DNA from: Basidiobolus ranarum
Taxonomy: Eukaryota; Basidiobolomycota; Basidiobolomycetes; Basidiobolales
Direction of reading: 5' to 3'
DNA length: 24,618 bases
NCBI GenBank assembly: GCA_040143965.1
Contig: JASJQH010007024.1
Span: 1-24,618, forward strand
Each line of letters starts with the position of its first letter. Within the stretch, counting starts at the first letter, position 1. Below, piece by piece: positions 1-14,681 of the stretch. A model generated the notes under the pieces. That model had not been told where the DNA came from. It made no database searches and saw only the letters and a program-made list of their open reading frames with translations. Position numbers and translations under genes: made by a program.

Positions 1-740
1 AGCTAAAAAATATACAAGCTCAGTTGCCAGTGACTAGTTCTTGCAGCAGGTCCAAGGACCAAAATGTTATTCATTAAAATGGCGATTCCTGCAGCATACC
101 ACTATGCGAAATTAGTGTGTATAAATTTTTGTTGACTAAATTGGATGCAATTTTTCATATTTATAAATTCAATTTAAGCATTACAATTTTTGTGTTGATG
201 GATGGTACAAACATTCCTATTACAAGTGATTTTTGGCTCTAAATAATAAATTGTATGAAGAATTCAAGCGGCTATTAAGGAATAGCTAATAAGGAGTAGT
301 AGTTATATTATCAGTGCTATCGTTATATAAGTTGTATTTTCAATGCTGAAGTTAGCTCATTTTAGCTAGCGGGAATATATTCTATTATTTAACTAATCGG
401 TGTGAATCCATGTTGTGCTGAGTATAAAAGATGTTTCAGGAACATTATATTCCGGAATAATCTATTACAGGTGATTGAAAATGTAATAAATAGAAATACC
501 CAGCGAGTGTGCATCCACTAATATTTGTATCAATTCGATTTAAAAACCTGCTAGGACTGTTGGTGACTGTTGCAGTTGTTGGCTCTACGTGGGAAAATGG
601 ATCTTTAATAGGTAACAGACGAAAATACACCCCGTGGGCAAATCCAGAAAACCCGTTGTTCCTCTCAGTTATTCTCACTGTCTTATTAAACATTATACTG
701 AGACTTTTTGTGAATTATTTTCTCCTTCACTTTTCCTGTT
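1..740. other. 5' intergenic stretch, no supported gene
   Basis: This AT-rich stretch upstream of the mitochondrial carrier holds no gene I can support. Two overlapping opposite-strand open frames of about 80 codons (445-693 minus and 509-760 plus) show no recognisable domain and no matching splice structure. The plus frame also runs into the carrier's start codon in another frame. The promoter of the carrier must lie here, but no clear TATA box or upstream element stands out. Confidence 0.5.
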
Positions 741-2372
741 ATGTCCACTGCTTCATATGAAGACGAGCAGCTTCGTAAGTCTTTTTTAAGAAATAAATAC
801 GTATCGAAACAGACACGTTGTGTAGTCAGTTGTTTTCGAGCAGTAGTTAAGTTTTGAACTCGAAACCCTTTAGAATTTGCTACAACTACATTTGCATGGA
901 AGAGTTTTCTGGCCGGCACATTTGGAGGTACATTCTTCAAGCTGTGACTGTCTTTTTGTATTTACGTCTTAACCGATAATCATATAGGTTGTGCAGGTCT
1001 AATAGTTGGTCATCCCTTGGGTAAAGTCAGAGTTTCATATATAGTGTGATATAAGAAACAATTAACTTAGCCACTTTATGATATTCCACTCGAAATTTCT
1101 TTTGTGTAAATGGACTTACAGACACTGGTACGAGATTATTGACAATACATAACGATATACTCTTTTTTACTAATGATTACCTTTGTATTAAAAATAGTCA
1201 AGGTTCGACTACAGTCGCAAACAAAAGCCCACCTTGTTTACAGAGGAACTGCTCATTGTTTCACCTCTATTATCAAATATGAAGGGGTAAAGTAGCCGTT
1301 GTACTCCACTTTTCAACCAATTCACTTGGCTAACCTTGAATTTTCATTTTATACAGGTGAAAGGGTTATTTAAAGGAATGGTATGTATTACACGTCCCCT
1401 TTTGGAGAGTCCTAGCGTTAATTATTTATTTTTTTCAACTTTTAAATAGGCCTCACCGATGGTATGTTGTTGATAAAATGTAGAATAGCAAGAAGTATGA
1501 ATTCCCAGTGATTAATGGGAATGGCAAACTAAATGGTATAATTGTTGAATTCTGTACATTAGGCTGGTGTAGCTCTAGTAAACGCTCTAGCTTTTGGTGT
1601 ATACGAGTCGGTATTGAACTTTCAAATACAAGGATCCGAAACAGATGCAACCCTAAATCAGATGTTTGTAGCAGGTATTGCGACGGGAGTCGTAAATAGG
1701 TAAAGGAGCTAGGAAACTTGTACAGTTCTACACTTGATATTAATGAGATATGACACTATATAGCTTTGTAAGCTGTCCCATGGAGTTGGCCAAAATTCGA
1801 CTCCAAAACCAGGGGCCTGAAAACGCCAAGTTTGGAAATTATTACAAAGGCCCTCTAGACTGCTTCCTAAAAACCTATAAAGCAGGTGGTGTAGTTGCAT
1901 GCTATCGTGGTTTATGGTCTACAATCCTACGTGAGCTCAGCTTTGGTCCGTATTTCGTTTCCTATGAAATATTTTGTCGGATGCTAACGCCAGCCGGCAA
2001 AACTGTTAACGAAATGAGTAGCCCTAGGCTGATTGTCGCTGGAGGATTTGCCGGGATTTGTGCTTGGGTATCAACATATCCATTTGGTAATGTTAACGGC
2101 TACTTTGGATTATCTACATAAGTATTTATGGAAATTTGTTCAATTTATCAGATGTGGTTAAAACAAAAATCCAAGCTGACTTGGCCGGAAATGATAAGCC
2201 TCGCTATCGTGGGGTGATGGATTGTATGGTTAAATGCTATCGGGAAGAGGGAATTTCAATTTTATTTCGTGGTTTGAACGCCACTATACTCCGCGCTTTC
2301 CCATTAAATGCGGCTACATTCTTCGTGTACGCACAGAGCATGAGAATGTTGAATAGTGACCAAGAAGTTTAG
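741..2372 (+). CDS. mitochondrial carrier, SLC25A29-like (basic amino acid / acylcarnitine carrier family)
   Basis: Ten exons: 741-774, 874-927, 988-1020, 1122-1127, 1198-1286, 1357-1380, 1450-1461, 1563-1699, 1773-2086 and 2152-2372. They sum to 924 nt, or 307 residues, the usual length of a six-helix inner-membrane carrier. All three tandem signatures are present: PLDTVK (39-44), PMELAK (132-137) and PFDVVK (about 233-238). Their flanks (GHPLDTVKVRLQ, CPMELAKIRLQ, STYPFDVVK, LLRAFP-like ILRAFPLNAATF) resemble SLC25A29, a lysine/arginine carrier first described as carnitine/acylcarnitine carrier-like. Exact substrate is inference. Exons 4 and 7 are only 6 and 12 nt; exon 4 encodes the acidic residue of the first signature. 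ATG 741 is chosen because exon 1 joins exon 2 in frame across a GTAAGT donor. The gene converges on MCM9. Confidence 0.92.
1122..1127 (+). other. 6-nt microexon of the carrier gene
   Basis: The six bases ACACTG lie between a TTACAG acceptor and a GTACGA donor. Joined to the G that ends exon 3 and the TC that opens exon 5, they give GAC ACT GTC (D-T-V). This completes the PLDTVK signature and the following KVRLQ. Flanking introns are 101 nt (1021-1121) and 70 nt (1128-1197), the second with a TTACTAAT branch site. Skipping this exon keeps the frame but removes the acidic residue that the signature needs. Confidence 0.85.
1450..1461 (+). other. 12-nt microexon of the carrier gene
   Basis: GCCTCACCGATG lies between AAATAG and GTATGT and encodes A-S-P-M. 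It follows the 24-nt exon 1357-1380 (VKGLFKGM) and precedes exon 1563-1699 (AGVALVNAL). The join KGM-ASPM-AG matches the family pattern K-G-x-x-S-P-x-x-G between helices 2 and 3, so both tiny exons are well supported. Confidence 0.85.
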
Positions 2373-2918
2373 AATCTGTTCAGATACTTATTTCAAGAAA
2401 ATTCAACTTCTATCAAGAATTAACATTAGCTAGATATGCCCATTAAATCCAAAGAGATGACATCTACATGGTCAGAGCCTTATTCGAGTTCAAGTACTCT
2501 TCACAACAGTTCTTATTTTGCTTTCTTACATGATATCCATTTTGTACATATTAAAGCTCTATACCAAATTAATGATAGCAATGAGACGTTTATATACTGT
2601 CACTTGCGGTACTGGGGTTACTTGAGCACTGACTTCGTTGTGATGAAAAGTTCTTTTTGAGCATTAGGTTTATTTTTACAAAATACATTTGGCATGATAT
2701 TTTTCTTCTGCTAAATTTCTCTACACTTGTGTGGAAAATTGACAGAAGCCAATGAAAGTATACTAACTCTATCGAGAGTTAAGACTGTCGATATAAACAC
2801 AGAACATTCTCGATGGGCAGTTAACAAGTAGTAGACACCAAGTATTTGTTCTGCAGAAGAAGCCACACAGCATGAATGTGAACTATATATGAAACCATGA
2901 TTACAGTAACTAAACGAA
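2373..2918. other. convergent 3' intergenic region
   Basis: This is the tail-to-tail gap between the carrier (+) and MCM9 (-), and it should hold both 3' UTRs and polyadenylation sites. A 74-codon plus-strand open frame (2436-2660) has no recognisable domain or family pattern and is not called. Confidence 0.6.
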
Positions 2919-6144
<3,226 letters not shown>

Positions 6145-6748
6145 AATCACGACAACCGCTGTGTAGATGCTTTGGGTTGCTTTATGACAAAAAAACTATC
6201 GATAATAATAGTAATAAACGTATATGTAATTATTATTATGTGCAAAGTTGCTGGAGACTGCTTCACTTTTACTGTTACTAAAATCTCAACTATCTGTCAA
6301 TTTTGACCGCAGTCCTCACATACACATCCACTTGTATATATGATCCCTTTGTTTATTTGTCTCATAAGCATCTTTTCTGCATGTGGAAATTGGAAGTGTA
6401 TTGGTACGAATTTGCGATTGCTCCGTTCAAAATCAGAATGTATGTATATAGTGTAAATTAATCAAAATAATACTCTTTTAAAATCTTGATTTGAATTGTG
6501 AATGCATACTTGGGCAATGATCTATTTAGTTCGGAGTATAGATGATTAATCGATTTGTTCATTTTTTATTAAGATTGAAGAAATAACGAGGGAAATTGTG
6601 ACAAGAATTTCAAATGAAAAAGAAAAAAAAATTAACTTTAGAATTTAGAAGAGAAAGAAAAAAATAATCAAAGTAACATAATAAACGGAGTTTAAGTAAC
6701 ATACTCTTTGACAGTCTGTAAGGTCGTGTAATAGAAAAAAACTAAGTA
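6145..6748. promoter_or_regulatory. divergent intergenic region between MCM9 and UTP12
   Basis: The 604 bp separate two start codons facing apart, so it should act as a two-way promoter. It contains an imperfect AT inverted repeat near 6195-6240 (runs of AATAAT facing ATTATT) and a purine-rich A tract at about 6570-6665. It has no open frame with domain content. No specific factor site is claimed. Confidence 0.55.
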
Positions 6749-9700
6749 ATGGTCAAAGCATATCTTCGCTACGAACCACAGGCGGCCTTTGGTATCATTA
6801 CCAGTTCTACCTCGAACGCTGTTTTTGATGCCGAAGGAAAATTAGCCATTGCTCCCGCTTTGGAAGATGTTATCGTATGGGATCTCAAGAAGGGCGTCCA
6901 GGTATATTGAATTTTACTTTGTCCCTTTAGCTTTTGGAGTGTAGTATCGAACTACTTGACCAAGATGTTTACATTTTCCTTTCCTTACGTATTCTTAGGC
7001 TGGTAGATGGCATGATACTGATAACAAATCTGAAGTATCCGCTATAGCTCGTAATCCTAACGGAATCGATTACGCTGTTGGGTATGAGTCTTAAACACGT
7101 CGGTCTTTTTTCATCAATCCACCAACTCACTAAATCACTTTCTCGGCCAATTTAGTTATTCTGACGGCTCAATTCGTATTTGGAACATTAAAACCGGAAC
7201 TGCTTCCATCACCTTCAATGGTCACAAGGGAGAGGTTTCCGCTCTTGTATTCGATAAGTCTGGTACTAGACTTGCTTCAGGATCCAAAGATACCGATTTA
7301 ATTATTTGGGATGTCGTCGGAGAAGTTGGTTTATACAGGTAAGCGAAAATTATATACAACTATGAATGCTTGACATTCTTGAGGAGTATAATGAACTCAC
7401 CCACTGTAATTAATAGATTAAAAGGTCACAAAGACATGATCACCTCCTTGAAGTTTATGACTAGAAATGGTGCTCGCACTGAGGATTCTGTTAATACTGC
7501 CGGATATCTTCTCTCTTCATCAAAAGACACACTTGTTAAGTTATGGGATTTAGCAACTCAACATTGTGTAGAGACCTTAGTCGCTCATCGCAGTGAAGTA
7601 TGGTCCTTTGATCTTACTGCTGATCAAAAAACTTTAATCACTGGTGGTGGTGATAATGAATTACGTGTATGGAGAATAGATCAAGATATTCTCGATCAAG
7701 GTGTTATTGAGTCATCTGAAAATGAGGTAAATAGGATAAGAAGTTTCAATTGGCATTCATGGTCTTAATATTTATTCATATGTATAGATGAAGAAGGCTT
7801 TCTCTCTCTATGGTTCTGTTTATCGCCAAAGCAAAGAGCGTGTAGTTACCATTCAAATTCACCCTTCTGGTGATCTTTTAGCTTGCCAAGTAAGACCTAA
7901 TAATAATTAGTTGTGGTATACAGTATAGTAAACAAATTTTATTTTAGTGCGCTGACAAAACCACCGAAATCTTCCGAATCAGATCCCAAGAGGAGCTTCA
8001 AAAGAAACTTCACCGTAGAATGAAGCGTCAGAAGGAGAAGCAGAAGAAGGCTGGTAAAACTGATGTAGAAACCGCCGAACCTGAAATGTTAAAAGTTGAA
8101 GCTTCTGATGAAATCACTTCGTATCAAATGATTCGTACAGCCGCTAAACTCCGTTCCATTGACTTTTCTCCACAATTTGACCTCGAAAAGAACAAGACTG
8201 TCCACATTCTTGGTTCATTGACAAACAATGTCCTGGAGATGTATTCAGTAACACTTCCATCCAAATCTAAAAGTGATACACCCGTGGAGCCATCAACTGT
8301 ATATACCGTCGATCTCCAAGGGCATCGATCAGATGTCAGAACTCTTGCACTGAGTTCCGATGATGAGCTTTTGTGTTCTGCTTCCAGTAATATTCTCAAG
8401 ATTTGGAACGTCAAGACTAATGCTTGCATTCGTTCAATTGAATGTGGTTATGCTCTTTCTGCCGCATTCCTCCCCGGTAATCGTCATGTAGTAATTGGTA
8501 CCAAGACTGGTGAATTGGAGATCTTCGATATTAATGCATCTACTATGATTGAATCAATTGCTGCTCACGAAGGTGCCGTCTGGTCTATTACTGTCCGTCC
8601 CGACAGAAAGGGACTTGCTACTGGTAGTGCTGATAAAGATGTCAAATTCTGGGATTTCGATGTTGCTGAGGATGAGGTCGAGACTGGTGCTAGACGTCGA
8701 CTTACCCTCGTTCACATGAGAACTCTTAAGATGTCTGATGATGTCCTTTGTGTTCGCTACAGTCCTAACCAAAACCTAATTGCAATCTCTTTACTTGATA
8801 CTACAATCAAGGTTTTCTATCACGATACTTTGAAATTTTTCCTTTCCCTCTATGGTCACAAGTTGCCTGTACTCTCTATGGACATCTCATCTGACAACAA
8901 TCTGTTAGTTTCTTGCTCTGCTGACAAGAATGTTAAATTGTGGGGTTTGGACTTCGGTGATTGTCATAAATCTATCTTTGCTCATCAAGATAGTATCATG
9001 AACGTACAATTCGTCTGGGGAACACATTACTTCTTCACCGCTGGTAAAGACAAGCTAGTCAAGTATTGGGATGGTGATAGATTCGAAAATATCATGAAGC
9101 TAGAAGGCCATCATAGTGAGGTATGGGCTATTGCTATTGCCAAACATGGAAACTTCGTTGTTTCTAGTTCCCATGATCGGTCTATTCGTATCTGGGAAAA
9201 GACCGAGGAGCAGTTGTTCTTAGAGGAAGAGCGTGAGAAAGAGCTCGAGGAATTATACGATTCTACACTTACTAACTCAATGGAAAAGGCCACTATCGAG
9301 GATGGGGAAGATACTGAGGAGATGGCTTCTGCTGGTAAGCAAACTATGGAGACATTAAAAGCTGGTGAAAGAATCATGGAAGCTATTGATATCGCTGATG
9401 AGGAAAAGATCCAGTGGAAAGTGTATGAAGAGGTAAGTAATCAGTTAACTCACTAACTTGAAGAGTGACATCTAAACGTTGAATATTTTCAGTCCATGGC
9501 CAAGGGTGAAAGAATTCCTCCTCCTCCCGCCAATCCCCATTTGGTTGCTATGGGCAACTTGACTCCAGATCAGTATGTTCTACGTACAGTTGAGAGAGTT
9601 CGTTCCAGTGATCTCGATGAGGCATTATTGGTGCTTCCATTCAAGAAGGTTATTTCATTACTCTCCTACTTGGACTCATGGTCACAGAAGGTATGTCGGA

Positions 9701-10037
9701 TATATATTGAAAGATCACTGCTTCACTTTACTCATTTTTCTTTTAGAATTGGAATCTTCCTTTGACCTGCCGAATTCTATTCTTTTTGCTCAAGGTCCAT
9801 CATCATCAAATCGTCTCCAATCGTATTATGAGACCAATGCTGGATTCTCTTCGTAAGCATTTGAGATCTGGACTTCAAAAGCAGAAGGATAACATCGGAT
9901 ATAACACCGCTGCCTTGAAATATATCCGTCGTGATTGGGAAGCTAATAATACTGCCGACTTCTTCGATGAGGAAAAGATTGAGGAAGCCAAGGGCGAGGT
10001 GAAAAAGAGAAAGTTTGTTGGGCTGAGTGCCGCTTAA
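6749..10037 (+). CDS. UTP12: UTP12/DIP2 (WDR3) U3 snoRNP / SSU processome WD-repeat protein
   Basis: Nucleolar protein of the UTP-B subcomplex, which assembles on pre-18S rRNA with U3 snoRNA. Eight exons: 6749-6901, 6999-7081, 7156-7338, 7417-7726, 7788-7889, 7948-9432, 9493-9690 and 9747-10037. They give 934 residues against 943 in yeast and human. The N-terminus ([17 protein letters not shown]) matches WDR3. Tandem WD repeats are marked by GH/AH starts (GHKGEV, GHKDMI, AHRSEVW, GHRSDVR, AHEGAVW, GHKLPVL, AHQDSIM, GHHSEVW), with a basic [13 protein letters not shown] stretch between the two propellers. The last about 160 residues (from [10 protein letters not shown]) form the C-terminal Utp12 domain. 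Introns crowd at the 5' end and codons look more optimised than in neighbouring genes, as expected for a ribosome-biogenesis gene. Confidence 0.96.
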
Positions 10038-10759
10038 ATCCTACCATCTTCCCGAATCTACACCCTAAAGCTCTTCACTTACATCTTCAAATCCCGTCAT
10101 TTGTCAAATATCACAGTTTTTTTATAGAGAAACCTTTTGGAAAACGTCATGGTCACCACAAATATAGAAAAAACTAAAAGTGTCACCTTGAACTAATCTG
10201 AACATTCTTTGACTTGCTTTTCCATCCATATATTTGCTACATTTAACTGGCCACTAATCTTCCCTTGATGTTGAGCCACTCTCTCCTCTCTTTTAACATA
10301 AAGTTGGCTTGGCCATCGTATGCGAAAAATATTCTTGAATAAACTGATATGTAATACAACTCTGCTATTGGAGATCTTGGTCATTGGAATCAGCAAGTAA
10401 ATCCGATCGAGACATAATTCATCAATTACTGTTGTTTCAATGAGAATAACAAGATCGCATTCCTCGTGATATATGTTACGCAGTTGAGAATTAGTATCAT
10501 ATATGGCCAAGTTTCTCAGAAAAACCCGTCACATTTAATAGTGTTGCCTATAGATCGCTTTCTTGATTGATGCCTCAGGAGAGAAAAATCCAGACTTTGA
10601 TTTGCAGAGAAATATCCCATTACTCTCAATCCAGACGATTGCAGTAATCAAAAATCTAGTTTAGTGGCAAGTCTTCAAGCATTGGCTAACTAGAGAGTAT
10701 TGGTGTTTTATAACTGAAAGTACTGTATCTACCCCTCACTTGTGATATCAAGAGAAAAT
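10038..10759. other. intergenic region between UTP12 and the F-box gene
   Basis: This should hold the UTP12 3' UTR and the F-box gene promoter. A minus-strand open frame of about 105 codons (10193-10510) begins only at a non-ATG codon and matches no family I recognise, so it is not called. No convincing TATA box or repeat was seen. Confidence 0.55.
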
Positions 10760-12124
10760 ATGACGTTTGAATCGGACACTTTGCTTGACAGTGACGAATT
10801 GTCAGAGTTCAGAAAGCAATGGAAAGATGAGGTAGAGGCTGGTAAACGAATGCAAGTGGCGCCCTCGTTACCGAAGGACTCTGCTTCCAAGTCCAAAGAA
10901 GTTCAAAATAAAGCTGAACTGGAAGTTGACTTGGAGATATCAGCTGAAAAGGAAATGGGCATCGGTGCCTCCCAATCACAGGCTCTTCAAACTAAACCTT
11001 TGGATTGCCTTGAATATTATATTAGAGCCGTATCATATGAAAAACAGGGAAATCTCAATGCAGCTTTATTAAATTATCGGCTAGCCTTTAAGTTAAATCC
11101 ATATGCAGATGATCTCTACAAACAGTACTGTCAGGAACAGAATTCTATGGAGGTTCAGAAATCCAAATCCGACAACAAGGAGGAGTTCCAATTTGAACGT
11201 CATATTCAAATAGGCGAAGATTACGAAGCAATACACGCCGAACATCCTGATGCAAAAGAATTCGAAGACCCTTTGAAAGATCTGTTGCAAGACATGAAGC
11301 AGATGAACTTATCTTACAGTCCTCTAGATCCTGATAAAGCGGTGCATATAGCCATTCTCCCTGATGAACTAGTATTGTTCTTGTTCAAAAATTTATTGCT
11401 TCAAGATATTCAGTCTATAGGAAGATTGGGTAGATCCTGTAAAAAATTCTTGATGCTCACTAGAGATAGTGCTATTTGGAAATTTGGTTGTCAAGTATTC
11501 TTCAAGGACCCACTGGACAAAGAAATGTACATGCTAAAGAGATACCATCAGAGTTGGAGGCAAATGTACATTGATCGGCCCAGGCTTCGTTTGGATGGTG
11601 TTTATATATCTACCTGTTATTACTTAAGGTATTTACATATATATATATATGCAAAGATATAGCCCGCAAGTCTAATATTTGTCAATTTTACTTACAGACA
11701 AGGAAGTGCTGAAAATGTCTGGAGCCAGCCAGTCCATATGATCACATATTATCGGTATTTGCGCTTCTACAACGATGGAACATGCATCAAGCTTCTAAGT
11801 AGTGATGAGCCTAGTCGAGTGGTCAAGCACTTCAGGACTGGCTTCAAAGCCAAGGGATTTATGACTGGCACTTATAAATGTTCCGAAGATCATGTCACTA
11901 TCGAGGTGAAAGATAGCCATAGAATAACCAATACTTTCTTTCTTTCACTCACTCTAAAGAGTACTACTCGTGGCAAGCAAAACAAATTGAGTTGGATCGA
12001 ATACTGCTCTGAGGATTCAGCTAGAAATCACGAGATAACGCAGTACTCACTTCAGCATTACAGAAGCTTTTTTTTCTCTCGTGTAAGATCTTACAAAGCA
12101 GTTAAAAACATTTCGGTATATTAG
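10760..12124 (+). CDS. F-box protein, FBXO9 / Hrt3 / Pof7 family
   Basis: Substrate-binding subunit of an SCF (Skp1-cullin-F-box) ubiquitin ligase. Two exons, 10760-11628 and 11698-12124, sum to 431 residues (human FBXO9 447). Residues about 82-124 (DCLEYYIRAVSYEKQGNLN onward) form the TPR/MIT-like helical pair found in this family. The F-box lies at about 198-240, starting ILPDELVLFLF. It is followed by the family signature SWRQMYIDRPRLRLDGVYIS and the Hrt3-type C-terminal domain, ending FFSRVRSYKAV. ATG 10760 is the first in-frame methionine; the frame upstream opens only with GTG. The 69-nt intron carries an (AT)n run. An alternative third exon at 12311-12436 would join in phase from a GTATAT site, but the family normally ends near the called stop. 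Confidence 0.93.
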
Positions 12125-12967
12125 GGCCAAGTATTAGGTATGCTTTCATCGGATTCTGGTGAGTAATGGTAAAGTAGTGAGACTGGCCAATATGGTGAAT
12201 TTCCATTTTGTTCGTTTGATTGATAATAAGTGACCTAAGAAAACGGACTTTATTTATTGAAGTAATGTAAACAAATTCAATGCTATATAAAATATCTTTC
12301 TGAACAGTAGGGAAGAACTCTCGAGCCTGGATTGATGTTTAACTTGAATATTGATCTTCGTGATATCCAACTAATGCAAGCCTCAAACTTGAAGTCTCGT
12401 GTCTTTGACGCCAACGGCTTATTTAAGAAGAAATAGTTATCACATATTTAAACACGATGACCTCATAGGTTATCTTTCGTATAGAGTGTGTGACGTTCAC
12501 CAAGTTTGCTCGACTCGACTCCATCAGCAGAATGAACTATAATCATAATAGCTACACGATCACATTCTTATCATAACCTTTATAGCTAATGAATAGATTA
12601 ACATCGCAGTTAACTCACTTAGAGCTGTTTCTACATTCCTCTACGGCAATTTTACGCACCATCATTCGAATAGCAGCTCTATAGGATTCACCTTATCGTC
12701 AATCTGGAGTTTCAGATTAAGCAAAGTTCCTCAAACACCTACCCAGTTGCTCATATTTCCCAATTGACGATAAAAACGGCAGACTTTATTTGTTTACATT
12801 AGAATATTAGATATTAGGTGAGATTACTGAAAGCTTTCTCCACCAGGGAGAAGAGGGGATTAGAACAAATATGGATAAAAAGTAACCAAGAAAACAATGG
12901 TTTATGCTTTGGATATCTAAAGCAGGTGTAGTGGAATAAAAGAAAAAATACATACGAGAGAATTCAA
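12125..12967. other. convergent 3' intergenic region
   Basis: This lies between the F-box gene (+) and the Sel1 gene (-). It holds a 33-codon plus-strand ATG frame (12335-12436) with more GC-rich codons than its surroundings, which I list as a finding. Otherwise it is AT-rich with no domain-bearing frame and no strong hairpin. Confidence 0.5.
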
Positions 12968-14032
12968 CTAGCAATTAACATATTTTTCCTTGAAAATCCA
13001 TGAGTTCCCAAATACACTGATTCCTTGAGCATGGGCTAATTTATAGTATTTTGCCGCCTTATATCTATCTTTCTTAATGCCAATACCATGAGCATAGCAA
13101 AATGCGAGCTCAGCTTGGGCATCAGGATCTCCTAGAGTCGCAGCAATTTCGAAGTAGTACGCAGCAGTGACTTTATTTTTAGGTACGCCCCAACCGTGAC
13201 GAAAACAAATCCCTAGTTCATAAATTGCTAAAACCAACTCACCTTGGGCAATAACTGGATTCTCTGGTGTCATGTTACTGAGATCAAAAACTGCAGACTC
13301 AGCTGCTTTTTGTAAAAATTGGAAGGCCACCACTTGGTTTGAGTGACAACCCTATCACACAGTAAAATTAGCTTGGTTGAAATTTTCTCTATCAACGAAT
13401 TTGAAAACTCAACGTACCCAGCCGTGTCGCAACGAAATTCCATATAAGAACATTCCAAGTGGTGAACTTTTTTCTGCAGCAATACGAAAAAGCTCCGTAG
13501 CTTTTTCTAGTTCACCTTTTTCATGATGCTCTATTGCTCTTCGTATGTAATCTTCGACAAATTCTGATGAATTGGGATGACGCCTTCCAGATTGCGCTAA
13601 CTGTGAGAATTGGTAAGGTGAAACAGTCGACGTAGCGGATAACCCAGAGGATGGTTGAGGAATTAGAGGAGAGGGTAAAGGATAGTTGGGGCTATTTAAG
13701 GGAGAGGGCAGTGGAGAGGGTACAGGTTGGAGAGAAACTTCGTTTGGTGAAGAGGGTGCGGACCGAGATAGGGTTGTCATCCCAGGTGGGCACAAATATG
13801 AGGCATTTGTTTTAATAGCCAAAGGCTTCTGAGAGCTGTAAAGAAGTGTATCAGGATTTGAATCTGGATGGGTGGTTCCTGAAGTAGTTATTTCAGGTAC
13901 GTGTCGAAGAAGCTCCGCTTGGGAACGAGAAATATCTAGCGAGTGATTACCATAGGGGTGTCTGTTATATATTTCAACAGATTCAGTACTTTTGCTTCTG
14001 GCAGTAAAGAAGGCTTTGCGAAGTCTATTCAT
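12968..14032 (-). CDS. Sel1-repeat (HCP-like) protein, Nif1/DSF2-like
   Basis: Two exons, 13418-14032 and 12968-13351, split by a 66-nt intron, encode 332 residues. The first about 150 residues are disordered, with a Ser/Pro-rich stretch (PVPSPLPSPLNSP and similar). Sel1-type helical repeats follow: EKATELFRIAAEKSSPLGMF, LAIYELGICFRHGWGVPKN and AELAFCYAHGIGIKKDRYKA. The ending AHAQGISVFGNSWIFKEKY is typical of fungal proteins around S. pombe Nif1 (a mitotic regulator that interacts with the Nim1 kinase) and S. cerevisiae Dsf2. Sel1 repeats are scaffold modules, so a signalling-adaptor role is inference; the assignment to this subfamily rests on the C-terminal NSWI motif. The protein is shorter than the long Nif1/DSF2 forms, mostly in the disordered part. 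It lies divergent from RAD17. Confidence 0.82.
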
Positions 14033-14681
14033 GTCTATATTCAGGTAAAATCAGTACTTGGGCTTTTCTTCTCTTCAGGAAAGTAGAGGAGTGGTGTTTA
14101 TATAGGGATGTACAGGATTAATGAATCTTGTGGCAATAAGAACCCAATAGTAGACAATACATGTGTAACTATTGTTCAATTCAAGTAATATTAATTGAGG
14201 CTGGCATGAATGTATTCAATGTTACCTGAGTGTTGCTTCTGACTTCTGAGAAGAAAATAGTCTTAAAAGCAGGGCTCTATTTGAATTGGTTTGCTCGTGC
14301 CAGGATCAGATTATTTTAACTAGCATGTAATTACCTTTCGTTACAATACAACATGCATGTAAGAAAAGGAAACTGGATCCACGATCATCCTTCTGAATAT
14401 TAAAAAAGAGATCTGAGGACAGGAGATTACATAGCGATCTGTAGAGAAAGTTTCTCCTGATTACGGGTCTCAAGGATAGCCTCCTGAGTCGATGCATGGA
14501 GATAGACACTATATACGACAGCAATGTTGGGCAGGCAATGTCAAAGAATCTACGACTTCGCCAACGATACAAGAAATGTTGGTATATATCGAGTGTGACT
14601 GGTTTAGGATCATGGCCACGTTTACTAGTAATCAACAAATAATAAATTGATTGGTGATTAAGCCAGTAATGACTATTCAAT
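14033..14681. promoter_or_regulatory. divergent intergenic region between the Sel1 gene and RAD17
   Basis: About 650 bp between opposed starts, presumed to hold both promoters. A long minus-strand open frame (14306-14680) starts with a non-ATG codon, has no recognisable domain and shows no splice partner, so it is not called. I see no defined factor sites. Confidence 0.5.

Noticed and set aside
445-760. Two overlapping opposite-strand open frames upstream of the carrier.
   Set aside because: Neither has a family match. The plus-strand frame overlaps the carrier start out of frame, and its hydrophobic look fits AT-rich chance.
2436-2660. 74-codon plus-strand frame after the carrier.
   Set aside because: No domain, and it lies in a convergent 3' region.
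6195-6240. AATAAT/ATTATT inverted repeat between MCM9 and UTP12.
   Set aside because: It is low-complexity AT sequence; such weak stems are expected in this composition and nothing ties it to a terminator or element.
10193-10510. Minus-strand open frame of about 105 codons between UTP12 and the F-box gene.
   Set aside because: It begins at a non-ATG codon with a stop shortly upstream and has no recognisable domain. At this AT content one or two open frames of this size are expected by chance in 24 kb. RNA-seq on the minus strand would settle it.
14306-14680. Minus-strand open frame of 124 codons upstream of RAD17.
   Set aside because: The first codon is not ATG, the composition is arginine/leucine-rich without a domain, and it lies in a promoter region between divergent genes.
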